Assembly (NCBI RefSeq): GCF_009759665.1
Contig: NZ_WQNE01000033.1
Coordinates: 31,440-95,439, forward strand
DNA length: 64,000 bases
Origin: Bradyrhizobium cajani
GTDB taxonomy: Bacteria; Pseudomonadota; Alphaproteobacteria; Rhizobiales; Xanthobacteraceae
Reading direction: 5' to 3'
This document shows positions 32,654 to 43,145 of this stretch, piece after piece (position 1 is the stretch's first letter; each line of letters starts with the position of its first letter). A program made the position numbers and the translations under genes. Below the pieces are notes generated by a model, which did not search any database, was not told where the DNA came from, and saw only the letters and a program-made list of their open reading frames with translations.

Positions 32654-33007
32654 TTCCAGATTTTCAGGCACGCGTGAACAATATCTCTCTGCAATATAAG
32701 AACAGAAAGATGCAGATGCAAGTTTCTCGCAACTAGAGAGGTTCTAATCGGGTCTGGAACTGGGCGAGGACCCCGTCATTTTACCTTCATGAGAGCGCTT
32801 TGCCACCGAAATGGCCTGTGTTAGAGAGCGCGCGGTTCCGCTAAGCCGATTTTGGCGCGGCCAGGCACGAGAGGCCCGGTCCGCAGTCCATCCGGGGCTT
32901 GCGGGAGCCGCGCCCGACGATGGCAATTGGCGTTGCTCTCCGACCGAGACGGGGCCCATTTTCGCCAAAGAACGCCGCTCAATCGGGATTTGAACAGAGG
33001 CACGTGC
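32654..33007. promoter_or_regulatory. Divergent irr / fabA control region
   Basis: A 354-bp region with no gene. The half near irr has lower GC (about 32670-32760) and the hexamer repeats described separately, followed by TCTCGCAACTAGAGAGGTTC. The half near fabA is GC-rich, with the fabA ribosome site AGAGG close to the ATG. An open frame extending fabA upstream through this region does not look coding. Confidence 0.6.
32709..32720. promoter_or_regulatory. Direct hexamer repeats, candidate Fur site of irr
   Basis: Two back-to-back copies of TGCATC on the irr strand (GATGCA GATGCA on plus), 56 bp upstream of the irr ATG. From memory, Fur of B. japonicum binds the irr promoter at imperfect direct hexamer repeats of this kind. 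A fur-like gene is in this same window. Confidence 0.5.
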
Positions 33008-33529
33008 ATGCTGAACAGGCGCAACGGTTACGAATACGAAGATTTGCTGGCATGTGCCCGCGGTGAGATGTTCGGTCCGGGCAATGCCCAACTGCCGCTG
33101 CCGCCGATGCTCATGTTCGACCGCATCACTGAAATTACCGACAATGGCGGCGAGTTCGGCAAGGGACTGGTGCGCGCCGAACTCGACGTGAAGCCCGATC
33201 TCTGGTTCTTCGGCTGCCACTTCAAGAACGATCCCGTGATGCCCGGCTGCCTCGGTCTCGACGCGCTGTGGCAGATGGTCGGATTCTACCTGGGCTGGGT
33301 CGGTGGCGAGGGCCGCGGCCGCGCGCTTGGCCTCAGCGAATTGAAGTTCGGCGGCCAGGTTCTGCCCGAGGCCCGCAAGGTTGTGTACAACGTCGACATG
33401 AAGCGCGTGATGCGTTCAAAGCTCGTGCTCGGTATCGCCGACGGGTGGCTTTCGGTCGATGACCAGATTATCTATCGCGCCAAGGACCTAAAGGTCGGCC
33501 TGTTCAAGCAGGGCACGAGCCTGGGCTAA
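33008..33529 (+). CDS. fabA: 3-hydroxydecanoyl-ACP dehydratase/isomerase FabA
   Basis: A 173-residue hot-dog-fold enzyme that dehydrates 3-hydroxydecanoyl-ACP and isomerises the product, starting unsaturated fatty acid synthesis. The active-site His71 is in GCHFKNDPVMPG and Asp85 in LGLDALWQM, matching His70 and Asp84 of E. coli FabA. This supports the ATG at 33008 over a longer reading. It is the first gene of fabA-fabB-fabI. Confidence 0.97.
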   Translation: MLNRRNGYEYEDLLACARGEMFGPGNAQLPLPPMLMFDRITEITDNGGEFGKGLVRAELDVKPDLWFFGCHFKNDPVMPGCLGLDALWQMVGFYLGWVGGEGRGRALGLSELKFGGQVLPEARKVVYNVDMKRVMRSKLVLGIADGWLSVDDQIIYRAKDLKVGLFKQGTSLG

Positions 33530-33569
33530 CGCGCATCACCAAGAAGACAACGATTGAGGCGAGGCTGTC

Positions 33570-34793
33570 ATGAGGCGGGTTGTGGTCACCGGGATGGGCA
33601 TTGTCTCGTCCATCGGAAACAACACCCAGGAAGTGCTTGCGAGCCTTCACGAGGCGAAGTCGGGCATTTCGCGGGCTGAGAAATATGCCGAGCTCGGCTT
33701 CCGTTCGCAGGTGCAAGGTGAGCCGACGCTCGATCCTGCGACGGTGGTCGACCGCCGCGCGATGCGTTTCCTCGGTCAGGGCGCCGCGTGGAATCACGTC
33801 GCGATGGAGCAGGCGATCCAAGATTCCGGTCTATCGCCCGAAGAAGTCTCCAACATCCGCACCGGCATCATCATGGGATCCGGTGGCCCCTCGGCGCGCA
33901 CCATCGTCGAATCCGCCGACATCACCCGCACCAAGGGACCGAAGCGCGTCGGCCCGTTCGCGGTGCCGAAGGCGATGTCCTCCACGGCCTCCGCGACGCT
34001 TGCGACCTGGTTCAAGATCAAGGGCGTGAACTATTCGATCTCGTCGGCCTGCGCGACGTCGAACCACTGTGTCGGCAACGCCTATGAGACGATCCAGATC
34101 GGCAAGCAGGACGTCATCTTCGCCGGCGGCTGCGAGGAGCTGGACTGGTCGCTGTCGGTGCTGTTCGACGCCATGGGCGCGATGTCCTCGAAATACAACG
34201 ACACGCCCGCCACGGCCTCGCGTCCCTACGACGTCAATCGCGACGGCTTCGTCATCGCCGGCGGCGCCGGCGTGCTGGTGCTGGAAGAGCTCGAGCATGC
34301 CAAGGCGCGCGGCGCGCGCATCTATGGCGAGATCGTCGGCTATGGCGCGACATCGGACGGCCACGACATGGTCGCGCCCTCGGGCGAGGGCGCCGAGCGC
34401 TGCATGCGCATGGCGATGTCGACGGTGAAGACCAAGGTCGACTACATCAATCCGCACGCCACCTCGACGCCGGCCGGCGATCCGCCGGAGATCGAGGCGA
34501 TCCGCAGGGTGTTCGGCGTCGGCGAGAAGTGCCCGCCGATCTCGGCGACCAAGGCGCTGACCGGCCACTCGCTGGGCGCCACCGGCGTGCAGGAGGCGAT
34601 CTATTCGCTGCTGATGATGAACAACGGCTTCGTCTGCGAGAGCGCGCACATCCAGGAGCTCGATCCGGTGTTCGCCGACATGCCGATCGTCCGCAAGCGC
34701 ATCGACAACGTCAAGATCGGCACCGTACTGTCGAACTCCTTCGGCTTCGGCGGCACCAACGCCACGCTGGTGTTCAGCCGGCTGGATGTGTGA
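33570..34793 (+). CDS. fabB: Beta-ketoacyl-ACP synthase I FabB
   Basis: A 407-residue condensing enzyme that elongates the unsaturated intermediates made by FabA. The catalytic triad is complete: Cys161 in SSACATSNHC, His296 in NPHATSTPAGD and His333 in TGHSLGATG, close to Cys163, His298 and His333 of E. coli FabB. It lies 40 bp after fabA with GAGGCGAGG before the ATG. FabA plus FabB means this organism uses the anaerobic unsaturated fatty acid route. Confidence 0.97.
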   Translation: MRRVVVTGMGIVSSIGNNTQEVLASLHEAKSGISRAEKYAELGFRSQVQGEPTLDPATVVDRRAMRFLGQGAAWNHVAMEQAIQDSGLSPEEVSNIRTGIIMGSGGPSARTIVESADITRTKGPKRVGPFAVPKAMSSTASATLATWFKIKGVNYSISSACATSNHCVGNAYETIQIGKQDVIFAGGCEELDWSLSVLFDAMGAMSSKYNDTPATASRPYDVNRDGFVIAGGAGVLVLEELEHAKARGARIYGEIVGYGATSDGHDMVAPSGEGAERCMRMAMSTVKTKVDYINPHATSTPAGDPPEIEAIRRVFGVGEKCPPISATKALTGHSLGATGVQEAIYSLLMMNNGFVCESAHIQELDPVFADMPIVRKRIDNVKIGTVLSNSFGFGGTNATLVFSRLDV

Positions 34794-34804
34794 CGTCTGA
34801 CTTT

Positions 34805-34922
34805 GTCATGCCCCGCGAAGGCGGGGCATCCAGTACGCCGCGGCTTCTCTATTTATCACGACGGTCTCTGGAATACTGGATCGCCCGCCCCAGTGCGAAG
34901 CGCGCACAACGCGGGCGATGAC
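34805..34922. repeat. Palindromic intergenic repeat, family B, copy 2
   Basis: Outer arms GTCATGCCCCGCGAAGGC and GCGGGCGATGAC, with CCAGTA and AATACTGGAT inside. It matches the element at 13239-13341. It fills the fabB-fabI gap, and an ATG at 34918 that would extend fabI lies inside it. Confidence 0.7.
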
Positions 34923-34947
34923 GTCGAAAATAGGAGCGACGGCTGCA

Positions 34948-35748
34948 ATGGAAGGTCTGATGAAAGGCAAGCGCGGTCTGATCATGGGCATCGCCAATGA
35001 TCATTCGATCGCCTGGGGCATGGCGAAGACGCTGCATGCCCATGGCGCCGAGCTCGCCTTCACCTTCCAGGGCGAAGCCCTCGGCAAACGCGTCAAGCCG
35101 CTGGCCGAGCAGCTCGGCGTCGATCTGGTGCTGCCGTGCGACGTCGAGGACATCGCCAGCGTCGATGCGACTTTCGCCGTGCTTCGTGAAAAATGGGGCA
35201 AGCTCGACTTCGTGATCCACGCCATCGGCTTTGCCGACAAGAACGAGCTGAAGGGACGCTACGCCGACACCAGCCGCGAGAACTTTTCGCGCACCATGGT
35301 GATCTCCTGCTTCTCGTTCACGGAGGTCGCAAAACGCGCCGCCGAGCTGATGACCGATGGCGGCAGCATGATCACGCTGACCTTCGGCGCCTCGGAGCGC
35401 GCGATGCCGAACTACAACGTGATGGGCGTCGCCAAGGCGGCGCTGGAAGCCTCGGTGCGCTACCTCGCCTCCGATTTCGGACCGCGCGGCATCCGCGTCA
35501 ACGCGATCTCCGCCGGGCCCATCCGCACGCTCGCCGGCTCCGGCATCGGCGAGGCGCGCGCAATGTTCGCCTACATGCAGAAGCATGCGCCCCTTCGCCG
35601 CGGCGTCACGCTCGACGAACTCGGTGGCTCGGCGCTGTATCTGTTGTCGGATCTCTCCGGCGGCGTGACCGGCGAGATCCACTATGTCGATTCCGGCTAC
35701 AACATCGTCCTGATGCCAAGGCCGGACGATTTGAAAACGCCGGACTAA
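34948..35748 (+). CDS. fabI: Enoyl-ACP reductase (NADH) FabI
   Basis: A 266-residue short-chain dehydrogenase-type reductase that completes each fatty-acid elongation cycle; this family is the target of triclosan. The cofactor motif is GIANDHSIAWG and the active site is YNVMGVAK. With the ATG at 34948 these are Tyr156 and Lys163, as in E. coli FabI. This, and a weak AGGAG site, favours it over the ATG at 34918 inside a repeat. It is the last gene of the fab cluster. Confidence 0.96.
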   Translation: MEGLMKGKRGLIMGIANDHSIAWGMAKTLHAHGAELAFTFQGEALGKRVKPLAEQLGVDLVLPCDVEDIASVDATFAVLREKWGKLDFVIHAIGFADKNELKGRYADTSRENFSRTMVISCFSFTEVAKRAAELMTDGGSMITLTFGASERAMPNYNVMGVAKAALEASVRYLASDFGPRGIRVNAISAGPIRTLAGSGIGEARAMFAYMQKHAPLRRGVTLDELGGSALYLLSDLSGGVTGEIHYVDSGYNIVLMPRPDDLKTPD

Positions 35749-35795
35749 AGCATGATCCGGAAAAGTGCGCAGCGGTTTTCCGAAAAGATCATGCT
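35749..35795. repeat. Palindromic intergenic repeat, family G
   Basis: Arms AGCATGATC and GATCATGCT enclosing CCGGAAAA...TTTTCCG, directly after the fabI stop. I recall this pattern as very common in Bradyrhizobium and Rhodopseudomonas genomes. Confidence 0.7.
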
Positions 35796-35807
35796 CAAAC
35801 AACAGCC

Positions 35808-35848
35808 TAAAGCGCGATGACGATTCATCCTAATCTCATCGCGCTTTA
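35808..35848. terminator. Inverted repeat at fabI / GST convergence
   Basis: A perfect 13-bp inverted repeat (TAAAGCGCGATGA / TCATCGCGCTTTA) with a 15-nt loop. The last arm includes the stop codon of the GST gene. Its position between convergent genes suggests a shared terminator, without a long U-run. Confidence 0.55.
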
Positions 35849-36442
35849 GCCCGCTGCGATCTTCTCGGCGCGCTGGAATGCCGGGCGCGCCAGGCAGCGC
35901 GTGAGATAGGCATCGAAGGCTGGTCGCGATGGCACCATCTTGAACAGGCGCACCGCGTAGTTCAGGCCCGAGCCGATGGTGATGTCGGCGGCGGAAAACT
36001 CCTCGCCCAAAATCCACGGCCCCTTGGCGAGCGCAGCTTCCAGCACGTCGAAGACCTGCGTCGCGCTGCCCCAGGCCGCCGTCGAGGTCGGGATCTCGAT
36101 CTTGGTGAAGATCTGGATGATGGCGGGCTCGATGCAACTCGGCGAGAAGAACAGCCATTGCAGATAGCGCGCGCGGCGTGGATCGGTCACAGCGGGTGCG
36201 AGCCTAGTCTCGGGATAGCGATCGGCAATGTACGCGCAGATCGCGGCGGCTTCGCCGAGCGCGGCGCCGCCGTCGCTGAGCGCCGGCACCTTGCCCATCG
36301 GGTTGATCTTCAAATAGTCCGGCGCCTTCTGCGCGCCCGTTGAAATGTCGGTCAGCACGCGCTCGTAGGGCAGACCGCTTTCCTCCATCAGCCAGAGCGT
36401 CGAGAACGAGCGCGAGCGGGGCGACCAATAAAGCTTGATCAT
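35846..36442 (-). CDS. Glutathione S-transferase family protein
   Basis: A 198-residue protein with the thioredoxin-like N-terminal domain (MIKLYWSPRSRSFSTLWLME, then NPMGKVPAL and the glutathione-site Glu-Ala) and the all-helical C-terminal domain (EEFSAADITIGSGLNY). It could conjugate or reduce substrates with glutathione, but the substrate is unknown. I chose the ATG at 36442: it overlaps the stop of the upstream GNAT gene (ATGA) and begins the canonical fold. The stop lies in an inverted repeat. Confidence 0.9.
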   Translation of the reverse strand: MIKLYWSPRSRSFSTLWLMEESGLPYERVLTDISTGAQKAPDYLKINPMGKVPALSDGGAALGEAAAICAYIADRYPETRLAPAVTDPRRARYLQWLFFSPSCIEPAIIQIFTKIEIPTSTAAWGSATQVFDVLEAALAKGPWILGEEFSAADITIGSGLNYAVRLFKMVPSRPAFDAYLTRCLARPAFQRAEKIAAG

Positions 36443-36903
36443 GGCGCGTTTCCTTTGTTCTTCCACCGATAGTATTTCATCACGAACCCGTTCGACGGCT
36501 CGATCTCTTCCTTCTCGAACTCGAAACCTTCGCGCTCGTACCACCGCCAGGCCTTTTCGTTCTCGCGCACGCAGCGCAGGTACATCGCATCAGGCAGTTG
36601 CGTGCGGGTGAAGGCGAGCAATTGCCGGCCGAGCGACCGGCCCTGATAGGCAGGGGCGACGAAAAGCATGTCGAGATAGAGTTTCGGCACGTGCAGCGCC
36701 AGCATTGCGGCGATCGTGCCGTTGTCGTCGGCGACGAACAGGCTCCAGCCGTGCTCGATCTCGCGTCGCACGCGTGCGCGCAGATTTGCCAGCATGAAGT
36801 CGCTGGCCTCTGCGAGCCCGGTCGAGACCCAGCTCTCCATCCAGACGCGGGCGATCTCGTCATATTCGTCGGCGCGGGCCGGGCGGATGACGGGATAGGG
36901 CAT
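36439..36903 (-). CDS. GNAT-family N-acetyltransferase
   Basis: A 154-residue acetyl-CoA-dependent acetyltransferase. The acetyl-CoA loop is VAPAYQGRSLGRQLL, preceded by YLDMLFV and followed by NEKAWRWYEREGFEFE. The acceptor is unknown. It is coupled to the GST gene by an ATGA overlap and follows oxyR on the same strand after 12 bp, so oxyR, GNAT and GST may be one transcript. Confidence 0.88.
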   Translation of the reverse strand: MPYPVIRPARADEYDEIARVWMESWVSTGLAEASDFMLANLRARVRREIEHGWSLFVADDNGTIAAMLALHVPKLYLDMLFVAPAYQGRSLGRQLLAFTRTQLPDAMYLRCVRENEKAWRWYEREGFEFEKEEIEPSNGFVMKYYRWKNKGNAP

Positions 36904-36915
36904 TGGGCCTCAGGT

Positions 36916-37836
36916 TCACTGATTGCGCGCGGATGGCCGCGCGCGCTCCTTGCCGGCCGACAGGCAGACCACCTCGGAAATTTGCAGCAACTGCCGCGCC
37001 AGCGGGCTGGTCTTGCGCCAGACCATGCCGATGGTGCGCGAGGGCTCCGGATCGCGGAAGCGCGCCACCGAGACCGAGGCCGATCGCGTCTCCACCGGCA
37101 CGGCCATCTCCGGGATCAGCGTGACGCCGATGCCGGCGCTGACCATCTGGACCAGCGTCGAGAGCGAGTTCGCGTCCAGCATCTCGCGCGGCGGCGCCGA
37201 CTGCATGTTGCAGAAGGACAGCGCCTGATCGCGGAAGCAGTGGCCCTCCTCCAGCAGCAACAGCCGCATCTCGCGCATCATCTCGCGCGACGGCACCGGC
37301 GTTCCCTCATCCGCGCCCGGTCGCACCAGCAGAAATTTCTCGTCGAACAGCGCCACTTCGGTGAGCGACGGCTCGGATACCGGCAGCGCCACGATGGCGG
37401 TGTCGAGCCGGCCCTCGACGAGCTCCTGGATCAACCGCGGCGTCATCGTCTCGCGCACGCGGATGTCGAGCTCCGGATGCATGCGAGTGAGATTCTTGGT
37501 GATCTTGGGCAGCAGATAAGGCGCGATGGTCGGGATCATGCCGATCCTCAGGCGGCCGGCAAAGCGGTCCTGCGACGCCCGGGCGAAATCGCCGAGCTCA
37601 TCGATCGAGCGCAAAATGTCGTGGACACGTTGCGCCAGCTCCTCGCCGAACCGGGTCAGCGCGACCTGCCGTGCGCTGCGCTCCAGCAGCAGGCCGCCGA
37701 GCGCTTCCTCCAACTCCTTGATCTGCATCGACAAGGCCGGTTGCGAGATCGAGCAGGCCTCCGCCGCGCGGCCAAAATGACCGTGGCGCGCCAATGCATC
37801 GAAATACCGGAGCTGGCGCAGCGTCAGGTTTATCAT
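36916..37836 (-). CDS. oxyR: Hydrogen peroxide sensor and regulator OxyR
   Basis: A 306-residue LysR-family regulator. The N-terminal helix-turn-helix (FGRAAEACSISQPALSMQI) is followed by the effector domain holding the redox pair Cys200 and Cys209 in EEGHCFRDQALSFC. This is the OxyR signature (Cys199/Cys208 in E. coli). Oxidation by peroxide forms the disulfide that activates target genes. It is divergent from katG, the classic OxyR target, with a 114-bp shared control region. Confidence 0.95.
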   Translation of the reverse strand: MINLTLRQLRYFDALARHGHFGRAAEACSISQPALSMQIKELEEALGGLLLERSARQVALTRFGEELAQRVHDILRSIDELGDFARASQDRFAGRLRIGMIPTIAPYLLPKITKNLTRMHPELDIRVRETMTPRLIQELVEGRLDTAIVALPVSEPSLTEVALFDEKFLLVRPGADEGTPVPSREMMREMRLLLLEEGHCFRDQALSFCNMQSAPPREMLDANSLSTLVQMVSAGIGVTLIPEMAVPVETRSASVSVARFRDPEPSRTIGMVWRKTSPLARQLLQISEVVCLSAGKERARPSARNQ

Positions 37837-37950
37837 CAGAAAATCCTATCGCAGCGATCATTAAAGTCAACTTCCCCTGATGGGACGTGACGCTTAGAGT
37901 GGTTCTACCTGGTCAAAGGGCGCCGTCGGACGCCACCAGAGGAGGTAATC
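37837..37950. promoter_or_regulatory. Divergent oxyR / katG control region
   Basis: This 114-bp region should contain the OxyR site and both promoters. AT-rich sequence around CCTATCGCAGCGATCATTAA includes an ATCG...CGAT-type dyad (near 37848-37860) suited to a LysR-family protein. A strong ribosome site, GAGGAGG, lies just before katG. Confidence 0.5.
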
Positions 37951-40116
37951 ATGGATGACACTTCGAAGTGCCCGTTTTCGGGCGGAAAACCCACGCGCGT
38001 GAACCGCGACTGGTGGCCAACCCAGCTCAGCATCGAGATGCTGCACAAGAATTCCGACCTGTCCGATCCGATGGGCAAGGAGTTCGACTATGCCAAGGAG
38101 TTCAAGTCGCTCGACCTGAACGCGGTCATCAAGGACCTGACGGCCCTGATGACGGACTCGCAGGAGTGGTGGCCCGCCGACTTCGGCCATTATGGCGGCC
38201 TGATGATCCGCATGGCCTGGCACAGCGCGGGCACCTACCGCATCACCGACGGCCGCGGTGGCGCCGGTGCCGGTCAGCAGCGTTTCGCCCCGCTCAACAG
38301 CTGGCCCGACAACGCCAATCTCGACAAGGCGCGCCGTCTGCTCTGGCCGATCAAGCAGAAATACGGCCGCAAGATTTCCTGGGCCGATTTGATGGTGCTC
38401 GCCGGCAACGTCGCGCTGGAATCGATGGGCTTCAAGACCTTCGGCTTCGCCGGTGGCCGCGCCGATGTCTGGGAGCCGGAAGAGCTCTATTGGGGTCCTG
38501 AAGGCACCTGGCTTGGCGATGAGCGCTATAGCGGTGAGCGCCAGCTCGCCGAACCGCTCGGCGCGGTGCAGATGGGTCTCATCTACGTCAATCCGGAAGG
38601 CCCGAACGGAAAGCCGGATCCGGTCGCCGCGGCCAAGGACATCCGCGAGACCTTTGCCCGCATGGCGATGAACGACGAGGAAACCGTCGCGCTGATCGCC
38701 GGCGGCCACAGCTTCGGCAAGACCCATGGTGCAGGTGATCCCTCGCTGGTCGGTCCGGAGCCGGAGGCCGGCGCGCTGGAGGATCAGGGCCTCGGCTGGA
38801 AGAGCAAGCACGCATCGGGCCTGGCTGGCGATTCCATCACCAGCGGTCTCGAGGTGACGTGGACGACGACGCCGACGAAGTGGAGCAACAACTTCTTCGA
38901 GAACCTGTTCAAGTACGAATGGGAGCTGACGAAGAGCCCGGGCGGTGCGAACCAGTGGACGGCCAAGGGCGCCGACGCGATCATTCCCGATGCCTTCGAC
39001 AAGTCGAAGAAGCATCGGCCGACGATGCTGACGACCGACCTCTCGCTGCGCCTCGATCCGGCCTACGAGAAGATCTCGCGTCGCTTCCTGGAGAACCCGG
39101 CTCAGTTCGCGGACGCCTTTGCCCGCGCCTGGTTCAAGCTCACCCACCGCGACATGGGCCCGATCCAGCGCTATCTCGGCCCGCTGGTGCCGAAGGAGAC
39201 GCTGATCTGGCAGGATCCGATTCCGGCCGTGAATCACGAGCTGGTCAGCGATCAGGACATCGCCGCGCTGAAGACCAAGATCCTGGCGTCGGGCCTCTCA
39301 GTGTCCGAGCTGGTCTCGACCGCCTGGGCGTCGGCCTCGACGTTCCGCGGCTCGGACAAGCGCGGCGGCGCCAACGGTGCGCGCATCCGTCTTGCCCCGC
39401 AGAAGGATTGGGAGGTGAACCAGCCGGCTCAGCTCTCCAAGGTCCTCGGCAAGCTCGAAGCGATCCAGAAGGATTTCAACGCGTCGTCCGGCGCGAAGAA
39501 GGTCTCGCTCGCCGACCTGATCGTGCTCGGCGGCACCGCCGGGGTCGAGAAGGCGGCGAAGGATGGCGGCGTCGACGTCAAGGTCGCCTTCACGCCGGGC
39601 CGCATGGATGCCTCGCAGGAGCAGACCGACGCGGAGTCCTTCGCACCGCTCGAGCCGCGAGCCGATGGCTTCCGCAACTACATCGGCAAGAAGCATCAGT
39701 TCCTGCAGCAGGAAGAAGCTCTCGTCGATCGCGCGCAGCTTCTGAAGCTCACCGGGCCCGAGCTGACGGCGCTGGTCGGCGGCCTACGCGTGCTCGGCGC
39801 CAATGCGAACGGTTCGAAGCACGGCGTCCTCACCGCGAAGGTGGGCACGCTCTCCAACGACTTCTTCGTCAACCTGCTCGACATGAGCACGCAGTGGACG
39901 CCGGCGGCTGACGGCAGCTACGAGGCCCGCGACCGCAAGACCAACGCGGTGAAGTGGACCGGCACGCGCGCCGACCTCATCTTCGGCGCGCACTCGCAGC
40001 TCCGCGCCTTCGCCGAGGTCTATGCCACCTCGGACTCGAAGGAGATGTTCGTGAAGGACTTCGCCAAGGCCTGGACCAAGGTGATGAACCTCGACCGGTA
40101 CGACATCGCGGCGTGA
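37951..40116 (+). CDS. katG: Catalase-peroxidase KatG
   Basis: A 721-residue heme enzyme that removes hydrogen peroxide by catalase and peroxidase reactions. Distal residues Arg87, Trp90 and His91 are in RMAWHSAG, and the proximal heme ligand His253 is in GGHSFGKTHG. Trp90, Tyr212 and Met238 have the exact spacing of the covalent Trp-Tyr-Met adduct of M. tuberculosis KatG (107, 229, 255), which catalase activity needs. The duplicated C-terminal half is present. It is divergent from oxyR. Confidence 0.98.
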   Translation: MDDTSKCPFSGGKPTRVNRDWWPTQLSIEMLHKNSDLSDPMGKEFDYAKEFKSLDLNAVIKDLTALMTDSQEWWPADFGHYGGLMIRMAWHSAGTYRITDGRGGAGAGQQRFAPLNSWPDNANLDKARRLLWPIKQKYGRKISWADLMVLAGNVALESMGFKTFGFAGGRADVWEPEELYWGPEGTWLGDERYSGERQLAEPLGAVQMGLIYVNPEGPNGKPDPVAAAKDIRETFARMAMNDEETVALIAGGHSFGKTHGAGDPSLVGPEPEAGALEDQGLGWKSKHASGLAGDSITSGLEVTWTTTPTKWSNNFFENLFKYEWELTKSPGGANQWTAKGADAIIPDAFDKSKKHRPTMLTTDLSLRLDPAYEKISRRFLENPAQFADAFARAWFKLTHRDMGPIQRYLGPLVPKETLIWQDPIPAVNHELVSDQDIAALKTKILASGLSVSELVSTAWASASTFRGSDKRGGANGARIRLAPQKDWEVNQPAQLSKVLGKLEAIQKDFNASSGAKKVSLADLIVLGGTAGVEKAAKDGGVDVKVAFTPGRMDASQEQTDAESFAPLEPRADGFRNYIGKKHQFLQQEEALVDRAQLLKLTGPELTALVGGLRVLGANANGSKHGVLTAKVGTLSNDFFVNLLDMSTQWTPAADGSYEARDRKTNAVKWTGTRADLIFGAHSQLRAFAEVYATSDSKEMFVKDFAKAWTKVMNLDRYDIAA

Positions 40117-40128
40117 GCTGTTGCTTCA

Positions 40129-40246
40129 CCTCTCCCGCTTGCGGGAGAGGTCGGTGCGAAGCACCGGGTGAGGGTTCTCTCCACACGGGGCAATCCCGAT
40201 GTGGAGGCACCCTCTCCCCAACCTTCTCCCGCAAGCGGGAGAGGGG
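40129..40246. repeat. Palindromic intergenic repeat, family A, copy 2
   Basis: Outer hairpins CCTCTCCCGCTTGCGGGAGAGG and CTTCTCCCGCAAGCGGGAGAG with inner GAGGGTT and CACCCTC segments. It follows katG directly. Related copies are at 18858-18974 and 63968-64000. Confidence 0.8.
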
Positions 40247-40284
40247 GGCGCATATCGACCGTAGCAGGCACAAACAACACAAAC

Positions 40285-40311
40285 AAAAAGGGCGGCCTTT
40301 CGGCCGCCCTT
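40285..40311 (-). terminator. Rho-independent terminator of pnp
   Basis: A perfect 10-bp stem (AAGGGCGGCC / GGCCGCCCTT) with a 4-nt loop, followed on the minus strand by TTTTTG. It lies 24 bp past the pnp stop. Confidence 0.85.
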
Positions 40312-40334
40312 CGTGTTTCTGATGCAGCAGCGAC

Positions 40335-42497
<2,163 letters not shown>

Positions 42498-42545
42498 AGA
42501 GGTCTTCTTTCATGGGTTCTCGAAAGAAGGGTGGCCCCGAAAAAC

Positions 42546-42618
42546 AAAAACCATGCGCAAGATTGCGGGACGCTGATCGGTGCGATGACCAGCGTCCTGC
42601 GATCCTGCCATGGTTTTT
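42546..42618 (-). ncRNA. Long hairpin in the pnp 5' leader (cis-regulatory)
   Basis: Outer stem AAAAACCATG / CATGGTTTTT (10 bp), an internal loop, then a second stem near GCGGGACGCTG / CAGCGTCCTGC with one wobble pair. It lies about 50 nt before the pnp start codon. It fits the RNase III-processed autoregulatory hairpin known for pnp in enterobacteria; the role here is inferred. Confidence 0.65.
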
Positions 42619-42840
42619 GGATTTCGGATGGCGTCCATCCTTTCGGGTCATACGGGCGCCTTGCCCGTTGTGCCCAGCCGCCGGATTGCTGCTGGACTGT
42701 CAGTCGGCATGAGCGCGAACACCAAACCGCGGTCTTCGCCCTTCATGCCTCGGATACCAGCCGTCAACGGCTCGCATCCGACGTGCACGCAGCCTCGATC
42801 AAAAACCTTTAAGGAAGCGCTTTCGTTCGAAACCACGCGC

Positions 42841-42864
42841 AAAAACGCGCGCCAGTGGCGCGCG
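42841..42864 (-). terminator. Rho-independent terminator of rpsO
   Basis: A perfect 8-bp stem (CGCGCGCC / GGCGCGCG) with loop AGT, followed on the minus strand by TTTTT. It lies 10 bp after the rpsO stop and separates rpsO from pnp. Confidence 0.8.
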
Positions 42865-42873
42865 CAGGAACAC

Positions 42874-43143
42874 TTAACGACGAATGTTGTGCTTCTCGAG
42901 CAGCGCCTTGTAGCGCGCCTCGTCCTTCTTCTTGAGGTAGTCGAGGAGCGAGCGGCGGGTCGAGACCAGCTTCAAGAGACCGCGGCGCGAATGGTTGTCC
43001 TTCACGTGCGTCTTGAAATGGTTGGTGAGGTTGTTGATGCGTTCCGACAGGATCGCGACCTGAACCTCGGGCGAGCCGGTGTCGCCGGCCTTGGTGGCAT
43101 TCGTCTTGATGACTTCCGCTTTGCGTTCTGCGGCAATCGACAT
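42874..43143 (-). CDS. rpsO: 30S ribosomal protein S15
   Basis: An 89-residue ribosomal protein that binds 16S rRNA early in small-subunit assembly. The sequence is canonical throughout (GDTGSPEVQVAILSERI, NHSRRGLLKLVSTRR, LLDYLKKKD). The ATG at 43143 gives the standard N-terminus MSIAAERK; a TTG two codons earlier is less likely. It sits 2 bp from the truB stop. Confidence 0.98.
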   Translation of the reverse strand: MSIAAERKAEVIKTNATKAGDTGSPEVQVAILSERINNLTNHFKTHVKDNHSRRGLLKLVSTRRSLLDYLKKKDEARYKALLEKHNIRR

Positions 43144-43145
43144 CG

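Larger units (their letters stand above)
42498..42873 (-). promoter_or_regulatory. rpsO-pnp intergenic region with pnp leader
   Basis: A 376-bp gap without a gene. On the minus strand it holds the rpsO terminator, then presumably the pnp promoter (about 42640-42840), then a long hairpin in the pnp leader (42546-42618) and the start of pnp. E. coli pnp also has such a leader, cut by RNase III and controlled by PNPase itself. Confidence 0.65.
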
